A DNA stretch of 34,001 bases from contig NZ_LYVP01000057.1 of NCBI RefSeq assembly GCF_001984065.1, positions 1 to 34,001 on the forward strand, written 5' to 3'. This document shows, piece by piece, positions 24,161 to 32,242 of the stretch. Origin of the DNA: Pseudomonas sp. KK4. Its GTDB lineage: Bacteria > Pseudomonadota > Gammaproteobacteria > Pseudomonadales > Pseudomonadaceae. The first letter of the stretch is position 1; the number at the start of each line of letters is the position of its first letter. Below the pieces are notes generated by a model, which worked only from the letters and a program-made list of their open reading frames with translations, did not search any database and was not told the origin of the DNA. The position numbers were made by a program, and so were the translations under genes.

Positions 24161-26752
24161 ATGGACCTTTCATCCCCAGCAGCTCCCCTCCCCACTCGCC
24201 AGAGTGCTGTCACTCGACGCCTGGCCCTTGCCGTGGGCGCGCTGTTCATCACCGGGGTGTGCGTGGCGGGCGCGGTGCTGGTGAGCATCGCCAGCCACCT
24301 GGATGCCGAGGATGCCGCCAATGTCCGGTTCTACTCCGCCAGGGCCCTGGAAAACAGGATCGCCAACGCACAGAACTACATGACCAGCTACTCGTACTGG
24401 ACGCCGGCCTTCGAGCACTTCAACGGTGTGGTCGACATCGACTGGGCCTACACGCAGGAGAATGTCGGCAAGACCCTGTACACCACCGATGGCTACGAAG
24501 GCGTGTTCGTCATCGATCGCGACCAGACCAAATACGCGGTGATTCGCGGTGAATGGGTCCAGGCCGACATCTCAGGGTTTATCCAGGCCTCGGCGCCCGC
24601 ACTGGTCGAGCAGGTTCATCGGTCCAAAGACCTGACCAAACCGATCAGCACCTACACCTTGTTCGAAGGCCAACCGGCCCTGGTCACAGCCGCCGCCGTG
24701 ATCCCCAATGACGAACATCTGTTGGAAAGCCCGCAATCGACCTCGGTGCTGCTGTTCGTCGACCAGTTGACCCCCGCCAAACTGAAAGAACTGGGCGACA
24801 GCTACGGCCTCAGTCACTTGTCCCTCGCGGCGGACGAGACGATCGATCCGGACCAGCCGCGGGTGCCCCTGGACAGCACCGGGTTCAGCCTGATCGCCCA
24901 GATGCAGCGCCCCGGCCAGCATCTGCTGTGGTCGCTGATGCCGGCGCTGGGCGGCACCATGACGGTGCTGATGCTGTTGACCGCCTACTTTTTCCGCCAT
25001 GCGCTGCGCTCCTCCCGCTATGTCGACAAGAGCTACGCGGTACTGCAAGCGTCGAACCAGGCGCTGGAATCGGCCAACCACGCCCTGGAAGCCAGCGAAG
25101 AGCGTTTCCGTGCGGTCGCCGAAGCGGCCTCCGACTGGATCTGGGAAATCGACAAGGCCCAGTGCATCACCTACCTTTCCGGGCGCTTCAGCGAGGTCAC
25201 AGGTTTTGCCGCCGAACAATGGCTGGGCCAGAACATTGAGCGACTGCTGTATTGCGACACCACGCCGCTGGACCTGTGGCTGCAAAAACGGGCGGAAGAA
25301 ACCAACGCCCGCGACCTGCGCTGCACCTACCGCGATCAATCCGGCCAGCAGCGTTTCTGCCGCTTGTCAGCGCGGCCGATCCTGTACAAGGACAGGGTGA
25401 TCGGTTACCGCGGCACCGCCAGCGACATCACCGATGAGGTGGCCGCCCACGCGCAGATTCAACACCTGTCGATGCACGATGCGCTGACCGGCCTGCCCAA
25501 CCGCAACAAACTGGCGCGCTACCTCGATGAAGCCCTGCTGCAGAAAGAGCACGCCCCGCCGCTTTCGCTGCTGATGATCGACCTGGACAACTTCAAGCCA
25601 ATCAACGACTCCCTCGGCCACCCGGCGGGCGATGCGGTGTTGCTGCAGGTCGCCGCCCGGTTGCGTGAATACACCCGCGACAACGACATTGTGGCGCGCC
25701 TAGGTGGTGATGAGTTCGTGGTGGTGCTGCATGGCATGGACAGCCATCACGAAATCGACAAATTCTGCACCCGCCTGATCGGCAGCCTGCACCAACCGGT
25801 GCTGCATGAGGGGCATTCGTTGCAGATCGGCGCCAGCATCGGCATCGCCCTCAGCCGTCGCCACAGCCACGTCCCCAGCGATCTGATTCGCTACGCCGAC
25901 ATCGCCCTGTACAAGGCCAAGGCCGAGGGCAAGAACACCTGGTGCTATTTCGAGTCGCACATGAGCGAGCAGATCCAGAGTCGCCTGCAGTTGGAAGACG
26001 ATTTGCGCCGTGCGCTGAAGAACAACGAGTTGGTGCTGCATTACCAGCCGCGCTACAAGGTCGACGGCAAGCAGATCGTCTCGGTCGAAGCCCTGGTGCG
26101 CTGGCAGCACCCGACTCAGGGCTTGCTCGGGCCGGACAAGTTCATTCCCCTGGCCGAACAGACCGACCTGATCGTGCCGTTGGGCCGTTGGGTGCTGCGC
26201 GAGGCCTGTGAAACGGCGCTGACCTGGCCCCATGACATCCTCCTGTCAGTGAACCTCTCCCCCGCCCAATTCGCCCTCAGCGACGTGGTCGAGGATGTGC
26301 GCGAAGTGCTGGTGCAGACGCGGTTCCCCGCCAGTCGCCTGGAACTGGAAATCACCGAAAACGTAATGCTCAACGACACCGACGGCGCGCTGACCACCAT
26401 GAACGCCCTGAAGGAACTGGGGGTGCGCCTTAACATGGACGACTTCGGCACCGGCTATTCCTCCCTGGGCTATCTGCGCGCCTACCCCTTCGATGGCATC
26501 AAGATCGACAAGCGCTTCATCGCCTCGATCGCCAGCGGCGGCAACGACCGCGCGGTGGTGCAGGCCATCATCGGCCTGGGCAAGGCCATGGGCCTGACGG
26601 TGACCGCCGAAGGGGTGGAAACCGAGGAACAGTTGGGGATTCTCGGCGCGGACCAGTGCCATGAAGTGCAGGGTTATTTCATGAGCCGGCCGGTCGATCG
26701 AGAAGCCTTTGCCCAACTGCTGCACGAATCCCGCAGCCCTGTGTTCGCTTGA
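24161..26752 (+). CDS. Membrane-bound diguanylate cyclase/phosphodiesterase (CHASE4-like, PAS, GGDEF, EAL)
   Basis: This 863-residue inner-membrane protein would make or degrade cyclic di-GMP. TM1 is at about 19-47 and TM2 at about 254-281. They bracket a periplasmic sensor resembling CHASE4 (YSYWTPAFEHFNGVVDIDWAYTQENVG region). PAS lies at about 311-430. The GGDEF domain has an intact active site (GGDEF at 515-519) and an I-site RDND at 506-509, exactly five residues upstream. The EAL domain has EAL at 643-645, Asp760-Asp761 in MDDFGTGYSS, then KIDKRF and AEGVETEEQ. Both catalytic domains look intact, so it may be bifunctional or one domain may dominate in vivo. The periplasmic ligand is unknown. 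The start at 24161 is preceded by a weak purine-rich stretch (GGACGCGGA). Confidence 0.95.
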   Translation: MDLSSPAAPLPTRQSAVTRRLALAVGALFITGVCVAGAVLVSIASHLDAEDAANVRFYSARALENRIANAQNYMTSYSYWTPAFEHFNGVVDIDWAYTQENVGKTLYTTDGYEGVFVIDRDQTKYAVIRGEWVQADISGFIQASAPALVEQVHRSKDLTKPISTYTLFEGQPALVTAAAVIPNDEHLLESPQSTSVLLFVDQLTPAKLKELGDSYGLSHLSLAADETIDPDQPRVPLDSTGFSLIAQMQRPGQHLLWSLMPALGGTMTVLMLLTAYFFRHALRSSRYVDKSYAVLQASNQALESANHALEASEERFRAVAEAASDWIWEIDKAQCITYLSGRFSEVTGFAAEQWLGQNIERLLYCDTTPLDLWLQKRAEETNARDLRCTYRDQSGQQRFCRLSARPILYKDRVIGYRGTASDITDEVAAHAQIQHLSMHDALTGLPNRNKLARYLDEALLQKEHAPPLSLLMIDLDNFKPINDSLGHPAGDAVLLQVAARLREYTRDNDIVARLGGDEFVVVLHGMDSHHEIDKFCTRLIGSLHQPVLHEGHSLQIGASIGIALSRRHSHVPSDLIRYADIALYKAKAEGKNTWCYFESHMSEQIQSRLQLEDDLRRALKNNELVLHYQPRYKVDGKQIVSVEALVRWQHPTQGLLGPDKFIPLAEQTDLIVPLGRWVLREACETALTWPHDILLSVNLSPAQFALSDVVEDVREVLVQTRFPASRLELEITENVMLNDTDGALTTMNALKELGVRLNMDDFGTGYSSLGYLRAYPFDGIKIDKRFIASIASGGNDRAVVQAIIGLGKAMGLTVTAEGVETEEQLGILGADQCHEVQGYFMSRPVDREAFAQLLHESRSPVFA

Positions 26753-26868
26753 ATACCCGCAGGCCGCCAATGACTCCCCAAAAGCCTGGAACCCGCCGGC
26801 CTGAGTCTTGCCGAACAGGCACGGTGCAGGGTCACTCTGTTCTGGCCCCCGGCAAAACGCCAGGCATT

Positions 26869-26892
26869 AAAAAGCCCGCTCAAGGCGGGCTT
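26869..26892 (-). terminator. Intrinsic terminator on the minus strand
   Basis: Read on the minus strand, AAGCCCGC (26892-26885) pairs with GCGGGCTT (26879-26872) around the loop CTTGA. It is followed by further Ts, a run of five ending at 26869. This is a textbook Rho-independent terminator. No annotated minus-strand gene lies upstream of it, so a minus-strand transcript must come from 26.9-27.3 kb or from the small gene at 27315-27551. In the plus direction it is 116 bases beyond the GGDEF-EAL stop and could also help there, though without a T tract. Confidence 0.75.
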
Positions 26893-27148
26893 CGATAGGT
26901 TGATTTAGTAGGTGGCCAGTGCTGGTCTCTGGCTTACGAGGTTTATCGGGCTTCCCACAGATACAGCCATACGCTGTCCTGCTTCACACGGCATAAGGGC
27001 TGGATCTCAGCGCGGAGATCTTTCTAACCGTGTACCCTTCGGAGCGCGCCCCACGCGTCCCCGCTATCCGATTGCGCATCAGTCTGCGTTTTCACCTACA
27101 ACTTCAGAGTAGCAAAACACCCACGAAATGGAATGGGGTCTTTAGACC
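26869..27148 (-). ncRNA. Possible structured RNA or short-ORF transcript ending at the 26869 terminator
   Basis: The 562-base spacer 26753-27314 has no convincing protein gene. On the minus strand several pairings lead into the terminator: ATCTC/GAGAT around CGCGCT, enclosed by ACACGG/CCGTGT, and ACAGC/GCTGT around GTATG. A short palindrome GGTCT-TT-AGACC (27137-27148) marks a possible promoter or 5' boundary. The minus strand also has a 71-codon frame (27079-26867) broken by one TGA at 26986-26984, and two shorter frames. I cannot match it to a known Pseudomonas RNA family from memory. The 5' end is a guess, and it could instead be a 3' UTR or a decayed gene. Confidence 0.3.
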
Positions 27149-27214
27149 GATTTCCTACTTGCGCCGATACTGAAGAAATCAAAAACACTATCGTGCAATC
27201 AGACACCCACCTGT

Positions 27215-27297
27215 GGGAGCGGGCTTGCTCGCGAATGCGTTCTGACACTGACATTAATGCAAGCTGACCCACCGCTTTCGCGAGCAAGCCCGCTCCC
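27215..27297. repeat. REP inverted pair (perfect 21-bp arms)
   Basis: The left arm 27215-27235 starts GGGAGCGGGCTTGCTCGC; the right arm 27277-27297 is its exact reverse complement. The same 21-bp arms occur at 33919-34001. It sits between the candidate RNA and the small gene at 27315. Confidence 0.9.
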
Positions 27298-27314
27298 ACC
27301 AAAAGCATCCCCGC

Positions 27315-27551
27315 CTATAACGAGCGCTGGCTGTTGCCGATCCCCTTGGCAATATCCACCCCCCAATCCATCGCCGCCTCCATGTCCAGCATGTGCGGTT
27401 TCGGATCGTGGTTCTCGTCGATCGCCGTGCCGTCCGGTCGATAGACGCCAATGAACATCCCCAGCGACCCATCCTTGAGAATCTCGGCCCTGACACGGAT
27501 GCTGCATCCGTTGGACAGGGTTTCCTTGTGTTCCAGATGGCGCTCGGTCAT
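27315..27551 (-). CDS. Small hypothetical protein (78 residues)
   Basis: The product begins MTERHLEHKETLSNGCSIRV. It reads like a compact alpha/beta protein: strands in CSIRVRAEI and LGMFIGVYRPDGT, then an acidic stretch (IDENHDPKPHMLDMEAAMDWG) and a C-terminal helix. It has no signal peptide or membrane segment. GGAGG lies 8 bases before the ATG, so it is well supported as a translated gene. It is divergent from the permease gene, with 171 bases between the starts. I do not recognise a functional domain, and no role can be assigned. Confidence 0.75.
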   Translation of the reverse strand: MTERHLEHKETLSNGCSIRVRAEILKDGSLGMFIGVYRPDGTAIDENHDPKPHMLDMEAAMDWGVDIAKGIGNSQRSL

Positions 27552-27636
27552 TGCTGTATTCCTCCCATGGGTGGATTCAAAACCGTTACTGGCAATGCTA
27601 GCTCAGCCCCCGAACTACGCTGCCCAGTCGCTCAAT

Positions 27637-27664
27637 CTGACAGCGGCGAAATGCCACCTATACT
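27637..27664 (+). promoter_or_regulatory. Sigma-70-type promoter for the permease gene
   Basis: CTGACA (27637-27642) and TATACT (27659-27664) are separated by 16 bases and lie about 60 bases upstream of the permease ATG at 27723. Each hexamer has five of six consensus bases. No obvious operator palindrome was seen around them. Confidence 0.6.
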
Positions 27665-27722
27665 AGAGGCCACCGTCCCCACAAGGGTCTGCACGTCCAA
27701 CAATAACAAGCAGAGGTGGAAC

Positions 27723-29486
27723 ATGGTCTGGCAGCAAATCTACGATCCGTTCAACAACCCGGTCATCTCAACCCTATTGGCCGCCGTGCCCGTGGTCGTG
27801 ATGCTGGCGGCCCTGGCGTTTTTCCACATCAAAGCGCACCTGGCAGCGATACTCGCCCTGATCTCGGCCTTGATCATCGCCATCTTCGCTTTCGGCATGC
27901 CCGCCAACATGGCCGGCTCGGCGGCGTTGTACGGGGCGGCCAACGGCCTGCTGCCGATCGGCTGGATCGTGCTGAACATCATCTTCCTGCACCGACTGAC
28001 CACTGAAAACGGCTCGTTCAAAGTGTTGCAGGATTCCCTGGCGCGGATCACCGACGACCGGCGTCTGCAGTTGCTGCTGATCGCCTTCTGCTTCGGCGCC
28101 TTCTTCGAGGGCGCTGCCGGTTTCGGCACGCCAGTGGCGGTGACCGGGGCGATCCTGATCGGCCTGGGCTTTTCCCCCCTGGCGGCCTCGGGCCTGGCGC
28201 TGATCGCCAACACCGCGCCAGTGGCCTTCGGTGCCCTGGGCACGCCGATCATCACCCTGGCCAAGGTCACCGGGCTTGATGAGATGGAGCTGTCGATGAT
28301 GGTCGGCCGGCAACTGCCGTTCTTCTCGGTGATCGTGCCGTTCTGGTTGATCTGGGCGTTTGCCGGCTGGCGCAAGATGCTGGAAATCTGGCCGGCGATC
28401 CTCGTCGCCGGGGTCAGTTTCGCGATTCCGCAGTTCATCGTCTCCAACTATCACGGGCCGATGCTGGTGGACGTGATCGCCGCGCTGATCTCCATGGCCT
28501 GCCTGACCCTGTTCCTCAAGGTCTGGAAACCGGCCACCGTGCACACCTCCGCGGCGCTGACCGGGCGGGTCGACAACTCGAAAATCGATGCCGAATACGA
28601 AGAAACCACCACGCCGACCGCGGCGTTTTCCGGCGACGCAAAGAAAGCCGTGATGCGCGCCTGGATGCCGTGGATCATCCTCACCGTATTCGTGTTTGCC
28701 TGGGGCACCCAGAGCTTCAAGAACATGTTCGATGTGCGCCCGGCGATGGACCCGGCGACGAATTCGGCGAAGCTCGATCCCCAGGGCAAACCGCTGGTTG
28801 AGGCCAATCCGGTGTTCGCACCGGTGCTGACCTTCACCACCATTCACCAACAGATCCAAAAAGTGCCACCCGTGGTCCCGGCGCCGAAAAACGAGGACGC
28901 GATCTATAAATTCACCTGGTTCACCGCCACCGGCAGCGGCATCCTGCTGGCCGCGATCGTCGGCGGGCTGCTGATGGGCTACTCCATCCCACAATTGATC
29001 AAGCAGTACTTTCGAACGATTTGGGTGGTGCGCTACTCGCTGATCACCATCACCGCGATGCTCGCCCTGGGCTTCCTCACGCGCTATTCGGGCCTGGACG
29101 CCACCATGGGCCTGGCCTTCGCTGCCACGGGGATTTTCTATCCCATGTTCGGCACCCTGCTCGGCTGGCTGGGCGTGGCGTTGACCGGCTCCGACACGGC
29201 GTCCAACGTGCTGTTCGGCGGCTTGCAACGGGTTACCGCCGAACAACTGGGGCTCAGCCCGGTGTTGATGGCGGCGGCCAACAGCTCCGGCGGGGTCATG
29301 GGCAAGATGGTCGATGCGCAATCGATCGTGGTCGCCTCCACCGCGACCCGCTGGTATGGGCATGAGGGGGAAATCCTGCGGTATGTGTTCTTCCACTCGA
29401 TCGTGCTGGCCATCCTCGTCGGTGGCCTGGTGACGTTGCAGGCGTATGTGGCGCCGTTCAGTCATATGGTGGTTGGGGGGCATTGA
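27723..29486 (+). CDS. lctP: LctP/LldP-family permease for lactate or glycolate
   Basis: The ATG at 27723 (AGAGGTGG just upstream) gives 587 residues. The frame is open upstream to 27393, but that part has no family sequence and overlaps the small divergent gene. The protein has at least 12 hydrophobic segments and the lactate-permease signature runs: FGAFFEGAAGFGTPVAVTGAIL, LIANTAPVAFGALGTPI and TGSDTASNVLFGGLQ. Family members carry L-/D-lactate and glycolate with protons. In E. coli the paralogue GlcA belongs to the glycolate locus. Here the gene lies directly upstream of glcDEFG and no lactate dehydrogenase gene is nearby. Glycolate is thus a likely substrate, though lactate cannot be excluded. 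A strong REP hairpin separates it from glcD. Confidence 0.93.
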   Translation: MVWQQIYDPFNNPVISTLLAAVPVVVMLAALAFFHIKAHLAAILALISALIIAIFAFGMPANMAGSAALYGAANGLLPIGWIVLNIIFLHRLTTENGSFKVLQDSLARITDDRRLQLLLIAFCFGAFFEGAAGFGTPVAVTGAILIGLGFSPLAASGLALIANTAPVAFGALGTPIITLAKVTGLDEMELSMMVGRQLPFFSVIVPFWLIWAFAGWRKMLEIWPAILVAGVSFAIPQFIVSNYHGPMLVDVIAALISMACLTLFLKVWKPATVHTSAALTGRVDNSKIDAEYEETTTPTAAFSGDAKKAVMRAWMPWIILTVFVFAWGTQSFKNMFDVRPAMDPATNSAKLDPQGKPLVEANPVFAPVLTFTTIHQQIQKVPPVVPAPKNEDAIYKFTWFTATGSGILLAAIVGGLLMGYSIPQLIKQYFRTIWVVRYSLITITAMLALGFLTRYSGLDATMGLAFAATGIFYPMFGTLLGWLGVALTGSDTASNVLFGGLQRVTAEQLGLSPVLMAAANSSGGVMGKMVDAQSIVVASTATRWYGHEGEILRYVFFHSIVLAILVGGLVTLQAYVAPFSHMVVGGH

Positions 29487-29515
29487 TTATTCACTCAAGA
29501 ACGAACGCTGTACCC

Positions 29516-29618
29516 GTGGCGAGGGAGCTTGCTCCCGCTGGGGCGCGCAGCGGCCCCGCTCTTTTTCAAGAAAGACGGGACTGCTGCGCAGTCCAGCGGG
29601 AGCAAGCTCCCTCGCCAC
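29516..29618. repeat. REP inverted pair with perfect 26-bp arms
   Basis: Arm 29516-29541 (GTGGCGAGGGAGCTTGCTCC at its start) is the exact reverse complement of 29593-29618, with a further GC-rich inner stem. It fills the 195-base gap between the permease stop and glcD. Such a structure could protect the upstream mRNA or reduce read-through into glcD. Confidence 0.9.
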
Positions 29619-29681
29619 AGGTGCGGAGTGTTCAGGGGTGATCTCCCGGGCCTTTCATGAACGGAGTATCGTAAAGCAACC

Positions 29682-31181
29682 ATGAACATTCTCTACGATG
29701 AACGCGTCGACGGCGCACTGCCCGACGCGGACAAGGCCGGGTTGTTGCAGGCGCTGCGCGGGCAGATGCCGGAGCTTGAGATCCTGCACCAGCAGGAAGA
29801 ACTCAAGCCCTACGAATGCGATGGCCTCTCGGCGTACCGCACCACGCCGATGCTGGTGGTGCTGCCACGGGATATCGCCCAGGTCCAGGGCGTGCTCAAG
29901 CTGTGTCATCAGCGGCAGGTCCCGGTAGTCGCACGGGGTGCCGGCACCGGTTTGTCCGGGGGCGCCCTGCCCCTGGAGAAAGGCCTGCTGCTGGTGATGG
30001 CGCGCTTCAACCGGATCCTGCACATCGACCCCGAGGCCCGAGTCGCCCGGGTCCAGCCCGGGGTGCGCAACCTGGCGATTTCCCAGGCCGCCGCGCCCTA
30101 CGGCCTGTATTACGCCCCCGACCCCTCGTCGCAAATCGCCTGCTCCATCGGCGGCAACGTCGCCGAAAATGCCGGCGGCGTGCATTGCCTCAAGTACGGC
30201 CTGACCGTGCATAACGTGCTGCAGGTCGACATCCTCACGGTCGACGGCGAACACCTGACCCTGGGCTCCAACGCCCTCGACGCCCCCGGTCTGGACCTGC
30301 TGGCGCTGTTCACCGGTTCCGAAGGCATGCTTGGGGTCATCACCGAGGTCACGGTCAAGCTGCTGCCCAAACCCCAATCGGCCAAGGTCCTGCTGGCGGC
30401 CTTCGATTCGGTGCAAAAGGCCGGCCGCGCCGTGGGCGACATCATCGCTGCCGGCATCATTCCCGGTGGCCTGGAGATGATGGACAACCTGGCGATCCGC
30501 GCCGCCGAAGACTTCATCCACGCCGGCTACCCGGTCGATGCCGAGGCGATCCTGCTGTGCGAACTCGATGGCGTCGAAGCCGATGTCCACGACGACTGCA
30601 CCCGGGTGCGAGAAGTGCTGGAACAGGCCGGCGCCACTGAAGTACGCCTGGCCAAAGACGAAGCTGAACGGGTGCGCTTCTGGGCCGGGCGCAAGAACGC
30701 CTTCCCGGCGGTGGGCCGTTTGTCGCCGGACTATTACTGCATGGACGGCACCATCCCCCGCCGCGAACTGCCCGGCGTGCTCAAGGCCATCGCCGAGCTG
30801 TCTGCCGAATACAACTTGCGGGTGGCCAACGTGTTCCATGCCGGTGACGGCAACATGCACCCGCTGATCCTGTTCGATGCCAACCAGCCCGGCGAGCTGG
30901 AGCGTGCGGAAAACCTGGGCGGCAAGATCCTGGAATTGTGCGTGAAAGTCGGCGGTAGCATCACCGGCGAACACGGCGTCGGCCGCGAGAAAATCAATCA
31001 GATGTGCGCGCAGTTCAACAGCGACGAGCTGACCCTGTTCCATGCGGTCAAGGCCGCGTTCGACCCCAGCGGCCTGCTCAACCCCGGCAAGAACATCCCG
31101 ACCCTGCACCGCTGTGCCGAATTCGGCACGATGCACGTGCACGCCGGGCAACTGCCGTTTCCGGACCTGGAGCGCTTCTGA
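29682..31181 (+). CDS. glcD: Glycolate oxidase subunit GlcD (FAD-linked)
   Basis: This 499-residue FAD-dependent 2-hydroxyacid dehydrogenase subunit oxidises glycolate to glyoxylate. It has the PCMH FAD-binding domain (about 50-230) with GAGTGLSGGALPLEKG near residues 86-101 and the IGGNVAENAGG loop. The C-terminal oxidase domain carries HAGDGNMHP and GEHGVGREK, the expected motifs of GlcD/D-lactate dehydrogenase proteins. GGAG lies upstream but at long spacing. glcE overlaps its stop by one base (TGATG). It works as a membrane-associated complex with GlcE and GlcF. The order D-E-F-G fixes the identity as glycolate oxidase rather than D-lactate dehydrogenase. Confidence 0.96.
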   Translation: MNILYDERVDGALPDADKAGLLQALRGQMPELEILHQQEELKPYECDGLSAYRTTPMLVVLPRDIAQVQGVLKLCHQRQVPVVARGAGTGLSGGALPLEKGLLLVMARFNRILHIDPEARVARVQPGVRNLAISQAAAPYGLYYAPDPSSQIACSIGGNVAENAGGVHCLKYGLTVHNVLQVDILTVDGEHLTLGSNALDAPGLDLLALFTGSEGMLGVITEVTVKLLPKPQSAKVLLAAFDSVQKAGRAVGDIIAAGIIPGGLEMMDNLAIRAAEDFIHAGYPVDAEAILLCELDGVEADVHDDCTRVREVLEQAGATEVRLAKDEAERVRFWAGRKNAFPAVGRLSPDYYCMDGTIPRRELPGVLKAIAELSAEYNLRVANVFHAGDGNMHPLILFDANQPGELERAENLGGKILELCVKVGGSITGEHGVGREKINQMCAQFNSDELTLFHAVKAAFDPSGLLNPGKNIPTLHRCAEFGTMHVHAGQLPFPDLERF

Positions 31182-32239
31182 TGCCTGGCGATCTCGACGA
31201 CAGCACGCTCCTGCTGGAACAGGTCAATCAGGCGCTGGATAACGCCACGCCGTTGCGCATCCAGGGCTCCAACAGCAAGGCATTCCTGGGGCGCATCGGT
31301 GCCGGGGAAATCCTCGACACCCGCTCTCATCGCGGCATCGTCAGCTACGACCCCACCGAACTGGTGATCACCGTGCGCTGCGGCACACCGCTGGCCGAAC
31401 TCAAGCAAGTGCTCGACGCCGCCCGGCAGATGCTGCCCTGCGAACCACCCGCCTTCGGTGACGGCGCTACCGTCGGTGGGATGATTGCCAGTGGACTGTC
31501 GGGGCCACGGCGACCGTGGTCCGGCTCGGTGCGCGATTTTGTCCTCGGCACCCGGGTCATCACCGGTCTGGGCAAGCACCTGCGTTTCGGCGGCGAAGTG
31601 ATGAAGAACGTCGCCGGCTACGACCTCTCGCGGCTGATGGCCGGCAGTTACGGCACGCTTGGCCTGATCACCGAAGTCTCGCTCAAGGTCCTGCCCAAAC
31701 CCCGGCAAGCCTTGAGCGTCAGCCTGGAGATGAGCAGCGAACGTGCCTTGCAGAACCTCGCGCAATGGGGCCAGCAACCCTTGCCGATCAGTGCCGCGTG
31801 CCACGACGGCGAGCGCCTGCACCTGAGGCTCGAGGGCGGCGAAGGTTCGGTGAAGGCGGCCCATGACCGGTTGGGCGGCGAGCCGCTCGACAGCGCGTAC
31901 TGGGATGACCTCAACGAGCATCGCCTGACGTTCTTCGATGAGGACCAGCCGCTGTGGCGTCTGTCCTTGCCCAACAACACGGCCAGACTGTCCCTGCCCG
32001 GCCGGCAACTGATCGACTGGGGCGGTGCCCAGCGCTGGCTCAAATCCGATGCCGAAGACCGCTTCATTCGTCAGGTGGCCAATGAGGTCGGCGGCCACGT
32101 GACCTGCTACAGCCATGGCCTGATCGACAGCCCGTTCCAGCCATTGCCCGCCGCGCTGATGCGCTACCACCAGAGCCTCAAGCAGCAACTCGATCCCCGG
32201 GGCATTTTCAACCCCGGTCGCCTATACGCGGAGCTATGA
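31181..32239 (+). CDS. glcE: Glycolate oxidase subunit GlcE (FAD-binding)
   Basis: The ATG at 31181 overlaps the glcD stop (TGATG), giving 352 residues, the normal GlcE size. The frame runs upstream to 31004 inside glcD but has no family match there. It is a shortened relative of GlcD with one PCMH FAD domain: PLRIQGSNSKAFLG, then AFGDGATVGGMIASGLSGP and MKNVAGYDLSRLMAGSYGTLGLITEVSLKVLP, ending in LDPRGIFNPGRLY. It is needed for assembly or activity of the glycolate oxidase complex. The one-base overlap implies translational coupling to glcD. Confidence 0.96.
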   Translation: MPGDLDDSTLLLEQVNQALDNATPLRIQGSNSKAFLGRIGAGEILDTRSHRGIVSYDPTELVITVRCGTPLAELKQVLDAARQMLPCEPPAFGDGATVGGMIASGLSGPRRPWSGSVRDFVLGTRVITGLGKHLRFGGEVMKNVAGYDLSRLMAGSYGTLGLITEVSLKVLPKPRQALSVSLEMSSERALQNLAQWGQQPLPISAACHDGERLHLRLEGGEGSVKAAHDRLGGEPLDSAYWDDLNEHRLTFFDEDQPLWRLSLPNNTARLSLPGRQLIDWGGAQRWLKSDAEDRFIRQVANEVGGHVTCYSHGLIDSPFQPLPAALMRYHQSLKQQLDPRGIFNPGRLYAEL

Positions 32240-32242
32240 ACC

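Noticed and set aside
26867..27079. Selenoprotein or stop-codon read-through gene from the 71-codon minus frame with one TGA
   Set aside because: No SECIS-like element or Sec-type cysteine context was recognised and no start signal is strong; kept only as an observation within the spacer finding.
26912..27112. 66-codon plus-strand frame in the same spacer
   Set aside because: No ribosome binding site, no recognisable motif, and it runs antisense to the structured region.
27774..29483. 569-codon minus-strand open frame opposite the permease
   Set aside because: His/Gly/Arg/Gln-rich, antisense to a strongly conserved transporter.
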